Assembly (NCBI GenBank): GCA_947624115.1
Contig: CANQIS010000004.1
Span: 1-37,903 of the forward strand
Length of the DNA stretch: 37,903 nt
Reading direction: 5' to 3'
DNA from: an uncultured Bacilli bacterium
Lineage (GTDB): Bacteria; Bacillota_I; Bacilli_A; RF39; UBA660
A program made the translations under genes and the position numbers. A model generated the notes under the pieces. That model ran no database searches and was not told where the DNA came from. It worked only from the letters and a program-made list of their open reading frames with translations. How positions within the stretch are numbered: the first letter of the stretch is position 1; each line of letters starts with the position of its first letter. Below are positions 9,235 through 18,484 of this stretch, in pieces.

Positions 9235-10133
9235 ATTTTATCCTCCTTGAACATTGATAAGATATTAGTAAAACATTCAGGTAATTCACTATCAAATTCC
9301 ATATATTTTTTAGTTGTTGGATGAATAAAGCCTAATGTTTTGGCATGTAGGCATTGGCCACTGTCATCAATTTTTTTACGATGTCCATAGACTGGGTCAT
9401 TGACAACGGGATGTCCAATATAATTCATGTGAACACGGATTTGATGAGTACGACCTGTTTCTAATTCAACTTCGATTAAACTAGCATTTTTAAATCTTTT
9501 TAATACTTTAAAATGGGTAATGGCTTTTTTACCATTTTCATCAGTTACAGCCATTTTTTTACGATCATTTTTATCTCGACCAATTGGGGCATCAATAGTT
9601 GCGGAATCTTCTTTGATAATCCCCCAAACTAACGCAATATATTTCCTAGTTGTTGTCTTTTTTTCTAATTGTTTGGCTAAAAATTCATGTGCTTTATTGT
9701 TCTTAGCAATCATGAGAAGCCCTGTTGTATAAGCGTCAATGCGATGAACGATACCTGGTCTAAATTCACCATTTATATCACTTAATTCTTTTGAATGGTA
9801 CATAATTCCATTTACTAAGGTATGTTCGTGATTACCAACGGCTGGATGAACAACAACACCATTATCTTTATTAATAATTATGACATCATCATCTTCATAG
9901 ACAATTTTAAGATCCATTTTTTCTGGTATGATATTTGGTAATTCTTCTTGATAATCGGCAACAGTTATAATATCATTAGCTTTTAATATATAACTGTTTT
10001 TGGTTATTTTATCATTTACTTTTATATATTGTTCCTTAATCATTTTTTGAATTTTACCTCTTGAAATATTTAAAACTTTGATTAAATAATTATCAATTCT
10101 TTGATTATCTTCATTGATTTTTATTGTTTGCAT
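9231..10133 (-). CDS. rluD: RluA/RluD family pseudouridine synthase
   Basis: S4 domain N-terminus; GIVHRIDAYTTGLLMIAKN catalytic motif; LETGRTHQIRVHMNYIGHPVVNDPVYG. Confidence 0.92.
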   Translation of the reverse strand: MQTIKINEDNQRIDNYLIKVLNISRGKIQKMIKEQYIKVNDKITKNSYILKANDIITVADYQEELPNIIPEKMDLKIVYEDDDVIIINKDNGVVVHPAVGNHEHTLVNGIMYHSKELSDINGEFRPGIVHRIDAYTTGLLMIAKNNKAHEFLAKQLEKKTTTRKYIALVWGIIKEDSATIDAPIGRDKNDRKKMAVTDENGKKAITHFKVLKRFKNASLIEVELETGRTHQIRVHMNYIGHPVVNDPVYGHRKKIDDSGQCLHAKTLGFIHPTTKKYMEFDSELPECFTNILSMFKEDKI

Positions 10134-10587
10134 TTTTTATTCCATCCTTAAAACTATATATAACAAGTAAAATAATTGATATAACAATACACATATCAGC
10201 AAAATTAAAAACTGGGAAATCATAATTAAATATTTTAAAGTCTAAATAATCAATTACTTTTCCATATTTTATTCGATCTAACAAATTACCAATAATCCCT
10301 CCCAAAAGAATACTATAATTTATAAATTCAAATTTATTCATATTTTTATTTTTAATAAAATATAAGTAAATTAATATAAGAGCAATTAGTGAAATTATAA
10401 TTAAAAATATTCGATTACCACTAAAAATACTCCAAGCAGCTCCATCATTTTCAACATAAGTTATTGAAAAAAAGTTAGGAATTATGGAATATGAACTGTG
10501 GGTTGTCATTGTTCCAACAATAATTATTTTAACTATTTGGTCAATTAAAGTACATATTAAGGTAATTATTAAACTAATACGAATCAT
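10111..10587 (-). CDS. lspA: Signal peptidase II
   Basis: NDGAAWSIFSG, GGIIGNLLDRIKYGKVIDYLDF, FPVFNFADMCI; start taken at MIRISLII. Confidence 0.92.
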   Translation of the reverse strand: MIRISLIITLICTLIDQIVKIIIVGTMTTHSSYSIIPNFFSITYVENDGAAWSIFSGNRIFLIIISLIALILIYLYFIKNKNMNKFEFINYSILLGGIIGNLLDRIKYGKVIDYLDFKIFNYDFPVFNFADMCIVISIILLVIYSFKDGIKNANNKNQ

Positions 10588-10716
10588 AAAATCACCATAT
10601 TTAATTATACACTCAAATAAAAAATATCGCAACTATACAACATGCAATATTTTACTCTAAATTAAATAACTGTTTTTTCTTAATAATTATTATATTTGAA
10701 CAAAAATTAAAATTAA

Positions 10717-10805
10717 TTTTTAAATGTAGACTTAAATACTTCTATTTCAATAAATTGGCACTTATCTATTAAGGTAAATTTAAAATCAGATAGTAGTTGT
10801 CTGAC
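10717..10805 (-). mobile_element. Orphan IS605/TnpB right-end / omegaRNA-like sequence (copy 2)
   Basis: AGTCAGACAACTACTATCTGATTTTAAATTTACCTTAATAGATAAGTGCCAATTTATTGAAATAGAAGTATTTAAGTCTACATTTAAA aligns gaplessly with copy 1; no TnpB coding remnant adjacent. Confidence 0.6.
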
Positions 10806-10868
10806 TAAACATTTTTTATTTTACTTAATATTTTATATGTTAGAATATTTTTAATTTTAAATTATCAA

Positions 10869-12404
10869 TTATTTTAATACCTTCTTTTTTATTTTGTCAT
10901 CTTTGTTATTATCAGTAAATAAATACCCAAATTTTTTATGATTACTTAAAAAATCACGTCCTACTGTTTCTAAACTTGGCAATTCAAGGTATTCTAAAGA
11001 ATTATTATCACATAACACAAAATTACCAATTTCCTTTAATTTTGGGGCACTAAATTGTTGCAATGAATTATTGTCATTTAATACATGATTACCTATTTCC
11101 TTTAAGTTTGGAGCATTAAATTGTTTTAAAGTATTGTTTGAATATAAGAATCCATTTCTTAATTTTTCTAAATTTGGTAAATCAAGATACTCTAAAGAAT
11201 TATTATAAAATAATACATAATTACCTATTTCCTTTAAGTTTGGAGCATTAAATTGTTTTAAAATATTATTATTAGCGAGAAAACCATATCCTATTTTTTC
11301 TAAACTTGGCAGGTCAAGGTATTCTAAAGAATTATTATAAAATAATACATAATTACCTATTTCCTTTAAGTTTGATGCATTAAATTGTTTCAATGCATAT
11401 ATTTGATTATTTTGATTTAAAATAATAATTATATTTTCGCAAATTTTAGATTGTATAATTAAAAATTTTTGATTATTTTTGCTCTCTACCCTAATTTTTT
11501 CAATATGATCCAAAATAGTAACAAAATCATCATCAATACCTTTATCATCATATAAATTAATAGTTTTATTTTGTAAATCTAAAATAAAATAATCTAAAAT
11601 AATATATTTTTCTTTATCATATTGTTTTACATTAAAATTATCAACTATAATATTATTAGGACAATAATAAATATTATTTATTTCATAATTATATTTATAA
11701 TATTTTCCATCATTTGCTCTGACATAATTAGGTATTTCAAAATTATTACTTGGACTTTTTTGTATAATATCATATATTTTTTCAAAACTTTCAGTTAATC
11801 CTGCAACTATATTATCTAAATTATTCGAAAAAGTGGCATCAGGATTAACGACACGATGATTATACCGATTTTTAATTGATAAATGGTTTGTGCCATCCCT
11901 CATAAATTGAATACTAATTACTGATGTACCATATAAATCTTGTCTTTTAGGATTTTTAAAATCTTCCCTTTTAATATTATCTACATCTTTTTTTACTGCA
12001 AAAAACACACGACAACGATTTAATCTACCACCATTAAAAGTACATAATTCTTCACCTTTAGCATAATATTTTTTAAACTGTTGAATATCTTCTTCAGTTA
12101 GACACTCATATAAATCATATCCAACTTCATTTAATAATTCTTGTGGTGTTTTTATATTTTCATCACTATTATCATTTTTAAGTTGATTATTTTCATCATA
12201 TTTTCTATAAATAAAATCTTTAAATTTATATATTAAATCACTTTCTTTTATATCATCATATAAAAAATGACTTTCGGCAAAATTTTCCATTAATAATTTA
12301 GATAATAATCCTTCTTTTTCCAATATAGTTGGAAATAATTCACGACATAAATGGCTCATTTTTTCGCCATATTTTTTCTTTATTATTTTTAAATCATCAA
12401 TCAT
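10869..12404 (-). CDS. Leucine-rich repeat (BspA-like/LRR_5) protein with uncharacterised N-terminal domain
   Basis: Tandem repeats NAPNLKEIGNYVLFYNNSLEYLDLPSLEKIGYGFLANNNILKQF; no signal peptide or TM at the N-terminus. Confidence 0.85.
   Translation of the reverse strand: MIDDLKIIKKKYGEKMSHLCRELFPTILEKEGLLSKLLMENFAESHFLYDDIKESDLIYKFKDFIYRKYDENNQLKNDNSDENIKTPQELLNEVGYDLYECLTEEDIQQFKKYYAKGEELCTFNGGRLNRCRVFFAVKKDVDNIKREDFKNPKRQDLYGTSVISIQFMRDGTNHLSIKNRYNHRVVNPDATFSNNLDNIVAGLTESFEKIYDIIQKSPSNNFEIPNYVRANDGKYYKYNYEINNIYYCPNNIIVDNFNVKQYDKEKYIILDYFILDLQNKTINLYDDKGIDDDFVTILDHIEKIRVESKNNQKFLIIQSKICENIIIILNQNNQIYALKQFNASNLKEIGNYVLFYNNSLEYLDLPSLEKIGYGFLANNNILKQFNAPNLKEIGNYVLFYNNSLEYLDLPNLEKLRNGFLYSNNTLKQFNAPNLKEIGNHVLNDNNSLQQFSAPKLKEIGNFVLCDNNSLEYLELPSLETVGRDFLSNHKKFGYLFTDNNKDDKIKKKVLK
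10970..11400. repeat. Tandem DNA repeat encoding the LRR units
   Basis: The string ctaaagaattattataaaataatacataattacctatttcctttaagtttg recurs nearly identically about 132 bp apart, with shorter related copies. Confidence 0.85.
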
Positions 12405-12545
12405 GTTAATACCCCCCCAAAATAACTCATAATTTAATGATAACTATTATAATATAATATTTAGAAAATGCAAGTTTTTTATATAAATAAAGATTAGTTT
12501 ATTTAATTGGTAAATCAATTTTTTGTTTAAATAGCATTTCTATAC

Positions 12546-12577
12546 AAAAAAAAGACTATTGAAATTTCAATAATCTA
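12546..12577 (-). terminator. Terminator of the rplU-prp-rpmA operon
   Basis: AGATTATTGAAATTTCAATAGTCTTTTTTTT on the minus strand after rpmA. Confidence 0.75.
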
Positions 12578-12591
12578 ATTTATATAATTAT

Positions 12592-12882
12592 TTATACTCT
12601 TTCTGGATAAATACTTACTTGTTTTTTATCCTTACCCATTCTTTCAAATTTTACATAGCCATCTATTTTAGCATAAACTGTATCATCTGAGCCAATTCCA
12701 ACATTCTTACCAGGGTAAATTTTTGTTCCACGTTGACGATATAGGATTGAACCGCCAGTTACAAATTCGCCATCAGCTGCTTTTGCACCTAATCTTTTGG
12801 CAATTGAATCACGACCATTTTTAGTAGAACCTTGTCCTTTTTTATGGGCAAATAGTTGAATGTTTAATTGCATTAAGTTCAT
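12592..12882 (-). CDS. rpmA: 50S ribosomal protein L27 with Prp-cleaved N-terminal extension
   Basis: [31 protein letters not shown]...[16 protein letters not shown]. Confidence 0.97.
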   Translation of the reverse strand: MNLMQLNIQLFAHKKGQGSTKNGRDSIAKRLGAKAADGEFVTGGSILYRQRGTKIYPGKNVGIGSDDTVYAKIDGYVKFERMGKDKKQVSIYPERV

Positions 12883-12897
12883 GATACACCTCCTTTA

Positions 12898-13200
12898 TTA
12901 CATAATTTTAAGATTTTTTTGATATTGTTTTTCTAGTTTAGTTAATAAATCTAGCATATTTAAAAGTAATAAATCAATATATTTATCGTGCTTTAATATT
13001 TTTATTTTTAAATAGCCATCATTTTCTTCATAGTTTATGGCTTTATTATCTATTCTAATGATTGCATTGACAGTTGTTATAGCAATACTACTAACACTAG
13101 CACAGACAATATCTTTACCATATTCATCGTAATTAGAATGTCCATTTATAATAATTTCATTAATAAATTCTTTATTTTTATTAATTTTGATGTTAATCAT
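12898..13200 (-). CDS. prp: Ribosomal-processing cysteine protease Prp
   Basis: INGHSNYDEYGKDIVCASVSSIAITTVN (His/Cys); located between rplU and rpmA. Confidence 0.93.
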   Translation of the reverse strand: MINIKINKNKEFINEIIINGHSNYDEYGKDIVCASVSSIAITTVNAIIRIDNKAINYEENDGYLKIKILKHDKYIDLLLLNMLDLLTKLEKQYQKNLKIM

Positions 13201-13201
13201 A

Positions 13202-13501
13202 TTATTTACACTCTATTTTCTTAATTTCAACTTTAGTATATGGTTGACGGTGTCCTTGAGTTCTATGGTAATTTTTCTTTTGATTGTATTTGAATACTTT
13301 GATTTTTTTGTTTTTTCCATGTTTTAATACTTCAGCAGTTACGCTAGCATTTAAATATGGAGTACCAACTTTGTCATCAACCATTAAAACTTTATCGAAT
13401 TTAACAGTTTTACCAACTTCGGCATCAAGTTTCTCAACATAAAGAATTGTACCATTTTCTACGGTATATTGTTTTCCACCAGTTTCAATTACAGCTTTCA
13501 T
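13202..13501 (-). CDS. rplU: 50S ribosomal protein L21
   Basis: [33 protein letters not shown]...[26 protein letters not shown]. Confidence 0.97.
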   Translation of the reverse strand: MKAVIETGGKQYTVENGTILYVEKLDAEVGKTVKFDKVLMVDDKVGTPYLNASVTAEVLKHGKNKKIKVFKYNQKKNYHRTQGHRQPYTKVEIKKIECK

Positions 13502-13504
13502 ATT

Positions 13505-13605
13505 TAACCTCCTTTATAGTATATCTAAGACTCGCCATTAAGGTACATAAAAATGTTTTAAACCTATTTCTGTGCGGTTGTAGAGAGAGGCTCTACACAC
13601 TATGA
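13505..13605 (-). ncRNA. Probable ribosomal protein L21 leader
   Basis: Structured 5' region immediately upstream of rplU: GTGTAGAGCCTCTCTCTACAACCGCACAGAAATAGGTTT...TTAATGGCGAGTCTTAGATATAC then RBS; position and motifs recall the Firmicutes L21 leader. Confidence 0.65.
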
Positions 13606-13609
13606 AATT

Positions 13610-14365
13610 TTAGCATATTTTTGTTTTAAAGTCAAACTTTTTCTTTAAAAAACTTTTTTCTGTTTCATATTTTTGATTATAGTAAAATAAATGTTTATAT
13701 TCTCTTTTCATTTTTTTAGGATTATTTGATTTAATTATTTTAGTTTTTTTTAAATTAATATTATATAAATACCGTTCTAAGAGAAATTTATTAAAAATAA
13801 ATTCATGTTTAGAAATTTCTTCAACATTTTTATATAATAAAAATATTAGAGCTATAAGCATTATTAAATTAAACTTATAAATAATGGTTATAGTTAAAAT
13901 TAAAATAACGGTTATATTTGATATAATCATTGTTAATAAATGGCTTGTTTTAAAGGATAGTATTTTATTAAAAAATAAATTCATTAATTTATAACCATCT
14001 AGTGGATAAATTGGTAATAAATTAAAAAATAATAGTGTATAATGATAAGAAAATAATAAGTTATTGAAACCAAATATTTTAGTATAAGAAAAGTAAAAGA
14101 TAATTTGAAATAATGGCCCCATAATTAAAATAATAAATTCTTCAAATAAACTTTTACTTATGTATTCATTAAAGATTGTAATACCACCAAATGGTAAAAT
14201 AATTACTTTTTGTATTTTCCATTTATAGATTATGGCTCCTGTTAAATGTCCTATTTCGTGAATAATTATAAGTAAACTGAAATATAAAAATGGCTTAAAA
14301 TATCCTGTTAAAACACAAATTATAGTCATAAGCCAATATAAAATATGAATTTTAAAGATAGTCAT
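13610..14365 (-). CDS. spoIVFB: Site-2 protease, stage IV sporulation protein FB-like
   Basis: IIHEIGHLTGAIIYKW (HExxH) and LLPIYPLDGYKL (second metal motif); adjacent to SpoIVFA-like protein and rplU. Confidence 0.85.
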   Translation of the reverse strand: MTIFKIHILYWLMTIICVLTGYFKPFLYFSLLIIIHEIGHLTGAIIYKWKIQKVIILPFGGITIFNEYISKSLFEEFIILIMGPLFQIIFYFSYTKIFGFNNLLFSYHYTLLFFNLLPIYPLDGYKLMNLFFNKILSFKTSHLLTMIISNITVILILTITIIYKFNLIMLIALIFLLYKNVEEISKHEFIFNKFLLERYLYNINLKKTKIIKSNNPKKMKREYKHLFYYNQKYETEKSFLKKKFDFKTKIC

Positions 14366-14990
14366 TATAATTTAAAATTTCTCCATTTTTTTTAAAAACT
14401 AAGTTTAGTTTATTATCTATTGTTGATCCAATTAACTTACCTTTATCAATATAATCATATAAATTAACTGTAACATTTTCGATATTTGAATACCAAACAT
14501 CGATGCCATTTACTTGTTCAACAATGATTGTATTAGGATAATTTTCTTTATCTCCAATAAAAATAACCATACCGCTTTCAATATTGGGCACTAAGTAATT
14601 ATTATCAACAGTTAGTTTAACACCATCTTGGTAATCTTCTGTTTGATAGTATTTTATTTTTTCGTTAAAAACGGCTTCTGTTTTGTTTTTAAAATATTCA
14701 CTAAAAGGAATAGGATTACCAAAAGTTTTTTGGTATAGGTTATTTATTGACGCAAATGAAATATTTTTTTCGTATATTTCGCTATAGAATTTATTTTTTA
14801 AATTAGGATATTTTTTTAAAATAATTAATGTTGATATAGTTAATAAAACAACAATTAAAATTTTGATACTGAATTTATAGATATTATTTGTTTTTTTTGG
14901 TTCTTGATATTTTTCTTGAATTAATCTTTTATTTTTGATTCTTTTTTTTATTTCATCTATATCGCTTTGATTCATAATATCACCTATCAA
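14352..14990 (-). CDS. spoIVFA: SpoIVFA-like M23/LytM-fold membrane protein
   Basis: Single TM, C-terminal GMVIFIGDKENYPNTIIVEQVNGIDVWYSNIENVTVNLYDYIDKGKLIGST degenerate M23 domain; overlaps spoIVFB. Confidence 0.8.
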   Translation of the reverse strand: MIGDIMNQSDIDEIKKRIKNKRLIQEKYQEPKKTNNIYKFSIKILIVVLLTISTLIILKKYPNLKNKFYSEIYEKNISFASINNLYQKTFGNPIPFSEYFKNKTEAVFNEKIKYYQTEDYQDGVKLTVDNNYLVPNIESGMVIFIGDKENYPNTIIVEQVNGIDVWYSNIENVTVNLYDYIDKGKLIGSTIDNKLNLVFKKNGEILNYNDYL

Positions 14991-15014
14991 ATATATATGA
15001 ATTTATTTTTGTTT

Positions 15015-15479
15015 TTAGACTATTATTTTTTTTAAAATGATAATATATATTATATTTATGATAAGTGAACTATAAATACTTCTTAGAAAAAATATAATAT
15101 CAAAATTGAAATAACCAATTAAAAGTAGAATACTATAGCCAATAAAACGATAAAATATGATGATATTTAAATATTTTATAATATTTATTTTTGTCTTAAA
15201 TAAATAGTCAATATTTTTTATAAAGATAGCAGTAATTAAAAAGGTTATTAGATTAAAACCAATTTTAGAAGTGAAAATAATATCATAGATAAGCCCTAAG
15301 ATAATAGCTAAAAAATAAAACTTTGTTTTTGCTTTTATGAAATCATTGATAATAATTAATGATGATAAAACAAATAAGCTATTAAATAAATTAGTGTTTA
15401 AATTGATAAATAGTGATAAATTAGTTTCTAAAATAAAAGAGATTACAATAAGAAAAAATAATTTAATCATTTTCTTCAT
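15015..15479 (-). CDS. mreD: Rod shape-determining protein MreD
   Basis: Small polytopic membrane protein immediately after mreC; ILGLIYDIIFTSKIGFNLITFL. Confidence 0.8.
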   Translation of the reverse strand: MKKMIKLFFLIVISFILETNLSLFINLNTNLFNSLFVLSSLIIINDFIKAKTKFYFLAIILGLIYDIIFTSKIGFNLITFLITAIFIKNIDYLFKTKINIIKYLNIIIFYRFIGYSILLLIGYFNFDIIFFLRSIYSSLIINIIYIIILKKIIV

Positions 15480-16281
15480 CTACATTTCTTTTTAAAATTG
15501 TTACATAATATATATCATTAAAATCGACGTCACTTTTTATTTTAAGTGTTTTGGCCAAATCAAAATTATCAGTACTAATATCTTCAACGTAACCAATTAA
15601 AATACCACTTGGAAATAATTGACTAAGCCCACTGGTAGTGACAGTTGCACCTTTAATAATATCAATATTATTACTAATGCCATCTACAATAAAATAACCA
15701 TCTTTATAACTAGATAATAGACCATAAACAAATTTATCTTCATAGGATATTTTTACGGAGATTTTATTTTCAAATTTATTATTTGTTAATAATTTAACAA
15801 TAGCTGTATTTTTAGTAACTTTTATTGTTTGACCAATTAAACCTTTTGAGGTTATAACAGCCATATTTTCACTTATACCATCTTTAGTTCCTTTGTTAAT
15901 CGTTAATTCGTTAAACCAATAGTCAATATTTCTATTAATGACACTAGCATTTATATATTCTCTTTCGTTTAGAGTATGATTTAGCTCTAATAATTGTTTT
16001 AATTCATTATTTTCTTCTAATAATTCTTGATTGATAGTTAAACTTTCAATCGCATTTTTTTCTTTTTCATAGTTATTTATATCTGAAATATTTTCTTTTA
16101 TTTTCTGAAATGGTATTGATAAAATATTACTTATAGTAAAGAAACTATCTTTAAATATTTTTTCAAGGTTAGTTAATTTACGATTATCATCAATAATTAT
16201 AACAAGTGAAAATAATAAAATAATAATTACTATAATTAAGATAAATATATTTTTCTTGTTTTTGTTTTTTTTATTTCGCAT
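15463..16281 (-). CDS. mreC: Rod shape-determining protein MreC
   Basis: TM, coiled coil, then ASVINRNIDYWFNELTINKGTKDGISENMAVITSKGLIGQTIKV...KGATVTTSGLSQLFPSGILIGYVEDI. Confidence 0.92.
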   Translation of the reverse strand: MRNKKNKNKKNIFILIIVIIILLFSLVIIIDDNRKLTNLEKIFKDSFFTISNILSIPFQKIKENISDINNYEKEKNAIESLTINQELLEENNELKQLLELNHTLNEREYINASVINRNIDYWFNELTINKGTKDGISENMAVITSKGLIGQTIKVTKNTAIVKLLTNNKFENKISVKISYEDKFVYGLLSSYKDGYFIVDGISNNIDIIKGATVTTSGLSQLFPSGILIGYVEDISTDNFDLAKTLKIKSDVDFNDIYYVTILKRNVDEEND

Positions 16282-16285
16282 TTTA

Positions 16286-16972
16286 TCACCTAATATCATT
16301 ATTTTCAAAAAAACTATAATAATTATTTTGCGTAATTATAACGTGATCAACAATTTTAACACCAAGTAGATTTCCAATTTCCACTAATTTGTCTGTTAAT
16401 TTTATATCTTCTTTGCTTGGAAAAATAGAACCAGCTGGGTGGTTATGAACGCAAATAATACTAGAAGCACTAAGTAAATATGCTTCTTTGAATATCTCAC
16501 GTGGATGAACGATACTTTGATTGATAGTACCGATAAAAAGAAGTTTATCTTTAATAACTTTTTTAGTTGTATCTAAGTAAATACAATAAAAATGTTCTTG
16601 TTTTTTATTACCAATTTTGTGTCGATAATACTCAAATACTATATCACTACTAGTAATTTTTAAATTATTTAAAATTGGTAAGTCGTTATTTAATCTTTTT
16701 CCTAATTCAATGGCTGCTAAAATGCTAGCTGATTTGGTAACACCTATTCCTTTTATTTGGTTTAAGGTTTCTAAATTAATATCGTTTAAATCTTGAATAT
16801 TATCGGTATTTTTTAATATTTCCTCAGCTAAGGTTTTAGCTGATTTGGTTTTAGTACCGGTTTTAATTAAAATGGTAAGTAATTCAATATTGCTTAAAAA
16901 TTCGGCACCGTAATTTACTAAACGTTCGATTGGTCGATCATTTTTTGGTATATCTTTAATTAGAACTGTCAC
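16286..16972 (-). CDS. radC: RadC family JAB-domain protein
   Basis: IKDIPKNDRPIERLVNYGAEFLSNIELLTILIKTGTK...VCVHNHPAGSIFPSKEDIKLTDKL. Confidence 0.94.
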   Translation of the reverse strand: MTVLIKDIPKNDRPIERLVNYGAEFLSNIELLTILIKTGTKTKSAKTLAEEILKNTDNIQDLNDINLETLNQIKGIGVTKSASILAAIELGKRLNNDLPILNNLKITSSDIVFEYYRHKIGNKKQEHFYCIYLDTTKKVIKDKLLFIGTINQSIVHPREIFKEAYLLSASSIICVHNHPAGSIFPSKEDIKLTDKLVEIGNLLGVKIVDHVIITQNNYYSFFENNDIR

Positions 16973-17441
16973 TATTTATTATCAACTCCTCATATTTGGC
17001 TAAAACTTGTGTACAGATACCTTTAATTGTTTGATTATCTTCTGTTTCATGAAGCATTAAATCGTATTGATCCATAATAGTTGAAAAGGCTTCATTATCA
17101 AAATGTACCTCTGTTACATATATAGTATATCCAGCATTGGTAAAATAACCTTGTATTTTGACCATATTATCATAATTTTTTGTAATTCCAACATAAGTTA
17201 TAAATTTGCCTTCTTTTTCTTCATAAATATAATAATCAAAACTCATCATATTTTCTTCCATGGTTTCAAAACTGTCATATTCTCCTTGTTTTAGAAAATA
17301 GTATTGTTCGGTTCCAGGATTAAAGACAGGTGTTAGTTCATATTCGGAATTATATTGATTTAACATAAATTTGCCTAATAATACCCCTGTTACAATCGCA
17401 AGTACTACTGATACCCATATTTTTAATCTCATTTTTATCAC
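16956..17441 (-). CDS. Single-TM protein with SPOR-like extracytoplasmic domain (SpoIIB position)
   Basis: N-terminal TM (LKIWVSVVLAIVTGVLLGKFML), then YYFLKQGEYDSFETMEENMMSFDYYIYEEKEGKFITYVGITKNYDNMVKIQGYFTNAGYTIYVTEV, a SPOR-like pattern; upstream of radC as spoIIB is in B. subtilis. Confidence 0.65.
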   Translation of the reverse strand: MIKMRLKIWVSVVLAIVTGVLLGKFMLNQYNSEYELTPVFNPGTEQYYFLKQGEYDSFETMEENMMSFDYYIYEEKEGKFITYVGITKNYDNMVKIQGYFTNAGYTIYVTEVHFDNEAFSTIMDQYDLMLHETEDNQTIKGICTQVLAKYEELIINSDSSN

Positions 17442-17587
17442 CGATTATATTATCACACTAAAAAAAAAGATATCTTGTCGAAATAAGGTGAAAGTTTTTA
17501 ATTATTATATCTAATATTAATATATAAATTTCTTGGCTTAATTCCTTTTTTTATAAGAAATTTTTTTTATTTTCTAATTTTTAGTTC

Positions 17588-17627
17588 AACAAAAAAAGTT
17601 AACACTTTGATTATTCGGTTAACTTTA
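17588..17627 (-). terminator. Terminator of the sigma/TPR operon
   Basis: AAAGTTAACC...GTGTTAACTTTTTTT hairpin overlapping the end of the TPR ORF. Confidence 0.65.
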
Positions 17628-18482
17628 TTTTTTTATATTATATGTTAGTATTAATGGCTTTGATTCTTCTTTTCTATTAGCATAGAAAAGTCTATTTTTT
17701 TTAAGTTCTGTTATTACCGATTTTACTAATGGTGTTTTATTTTTGTTTTTTTCAACGATGTTTAAAAATTTATCACCTATTTCATAATTTTCTTGAGTAT
17801 AACAGTTTTGAGCAAAAATTAAGAGCATTAGGTTTTGTTGTTCGCTATCTAATTGAAAGTCATTTAAAGTCTTTTGAATACTTTGACCATTAGAGATTAT
17901 TTTTGCCACTTCTTCAACATTTTCTAAATTATAATAATTTTGTTTTTTTTCTGTGAAATCAGAAGCTTCCATTTGAATATAAGGTTTATATTGTTCGTTA
18001 GCTTTTTTTAGTGATATTTCAATTAAATTTGTAAAGTCGTAACTCTTATTTTCTTTTGAATTAATGTAATTTGCAATCATTAAGTATTCAGCTGCTTCTT
18101 TAAATAATTTTTTCTTATAATAAGATAATCCTAATTTGGCATATACATTTGCTTTTGGAATACCAAAAGTTATAACTTTTTGAAAATAATCAATACAATC
18201 ATCATAATTTTCTATACTATAGGCTTGATGACCTTTTTTTATATATTCTGATACATTAAAATATTCTTCGTAATGAATTTTATGTCTTAAAACTAAATAT
18301 TTATTTTCTTTATATTTTATAGTAAATGCATTAATATCAGAATAATTTTGTTTTACGATATCACAAATATTAGTGATTCTTTTATTTGACATTGGTTCTA
18401 AGAAAAGAATTTCTTGGTTACTTTTCAATAATTCTAGATATTTTTGTTTAATGTATTCTTCATCATTAATATAACTACTCAT
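17625..18482 (-). CDS. TPR-repeat protein
   Basis: GHQAYSIENYDDCIDYFQKVITFGIPKANVYAKLGLSYYKKKLFKEAAEYLMIANYINSKE resembles TPR units; starts 3 nt after the sigma factor stop. Confidence 0.7.
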   Translation of the reverse strand: MSSYINDEEYIKQKYLELLKSNQEILFLEPMSNKRITNICDIVKQNYSDINAFTIKYKENKYLVLRHKIHYEEYFNVSEYIKKGHQAYSIENYDDCIDYFQKVITFGIPKANVYAKLGLSYYKKKLFKEAAEYLMIANYINSKENKSYDFTNLIEISLKKANEQYKPYIQMEASDFTEKKQNYYNLENVEEVAKIISNGQSIQKTLNDFQLDSEQQNLMLLIFAQNCYTQENYEIGDKFLNIVEKNKNKTPLVKSVITELKKNRLFYANRKEESKPLILTYNIKK

Positions 18483-18484
18483 TA

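Noticed and set aside
10970-11400. Repeats considered as a CRISPR-like array
   Set aside because: Repeats are in frame, encode LRR units, and have no unique spacers of constant length; no cas genes.
13505-13605. Novel riboswitch upstream of rplU
   Set aside because: Position and sequence fit the known L21 leader, so not novel.
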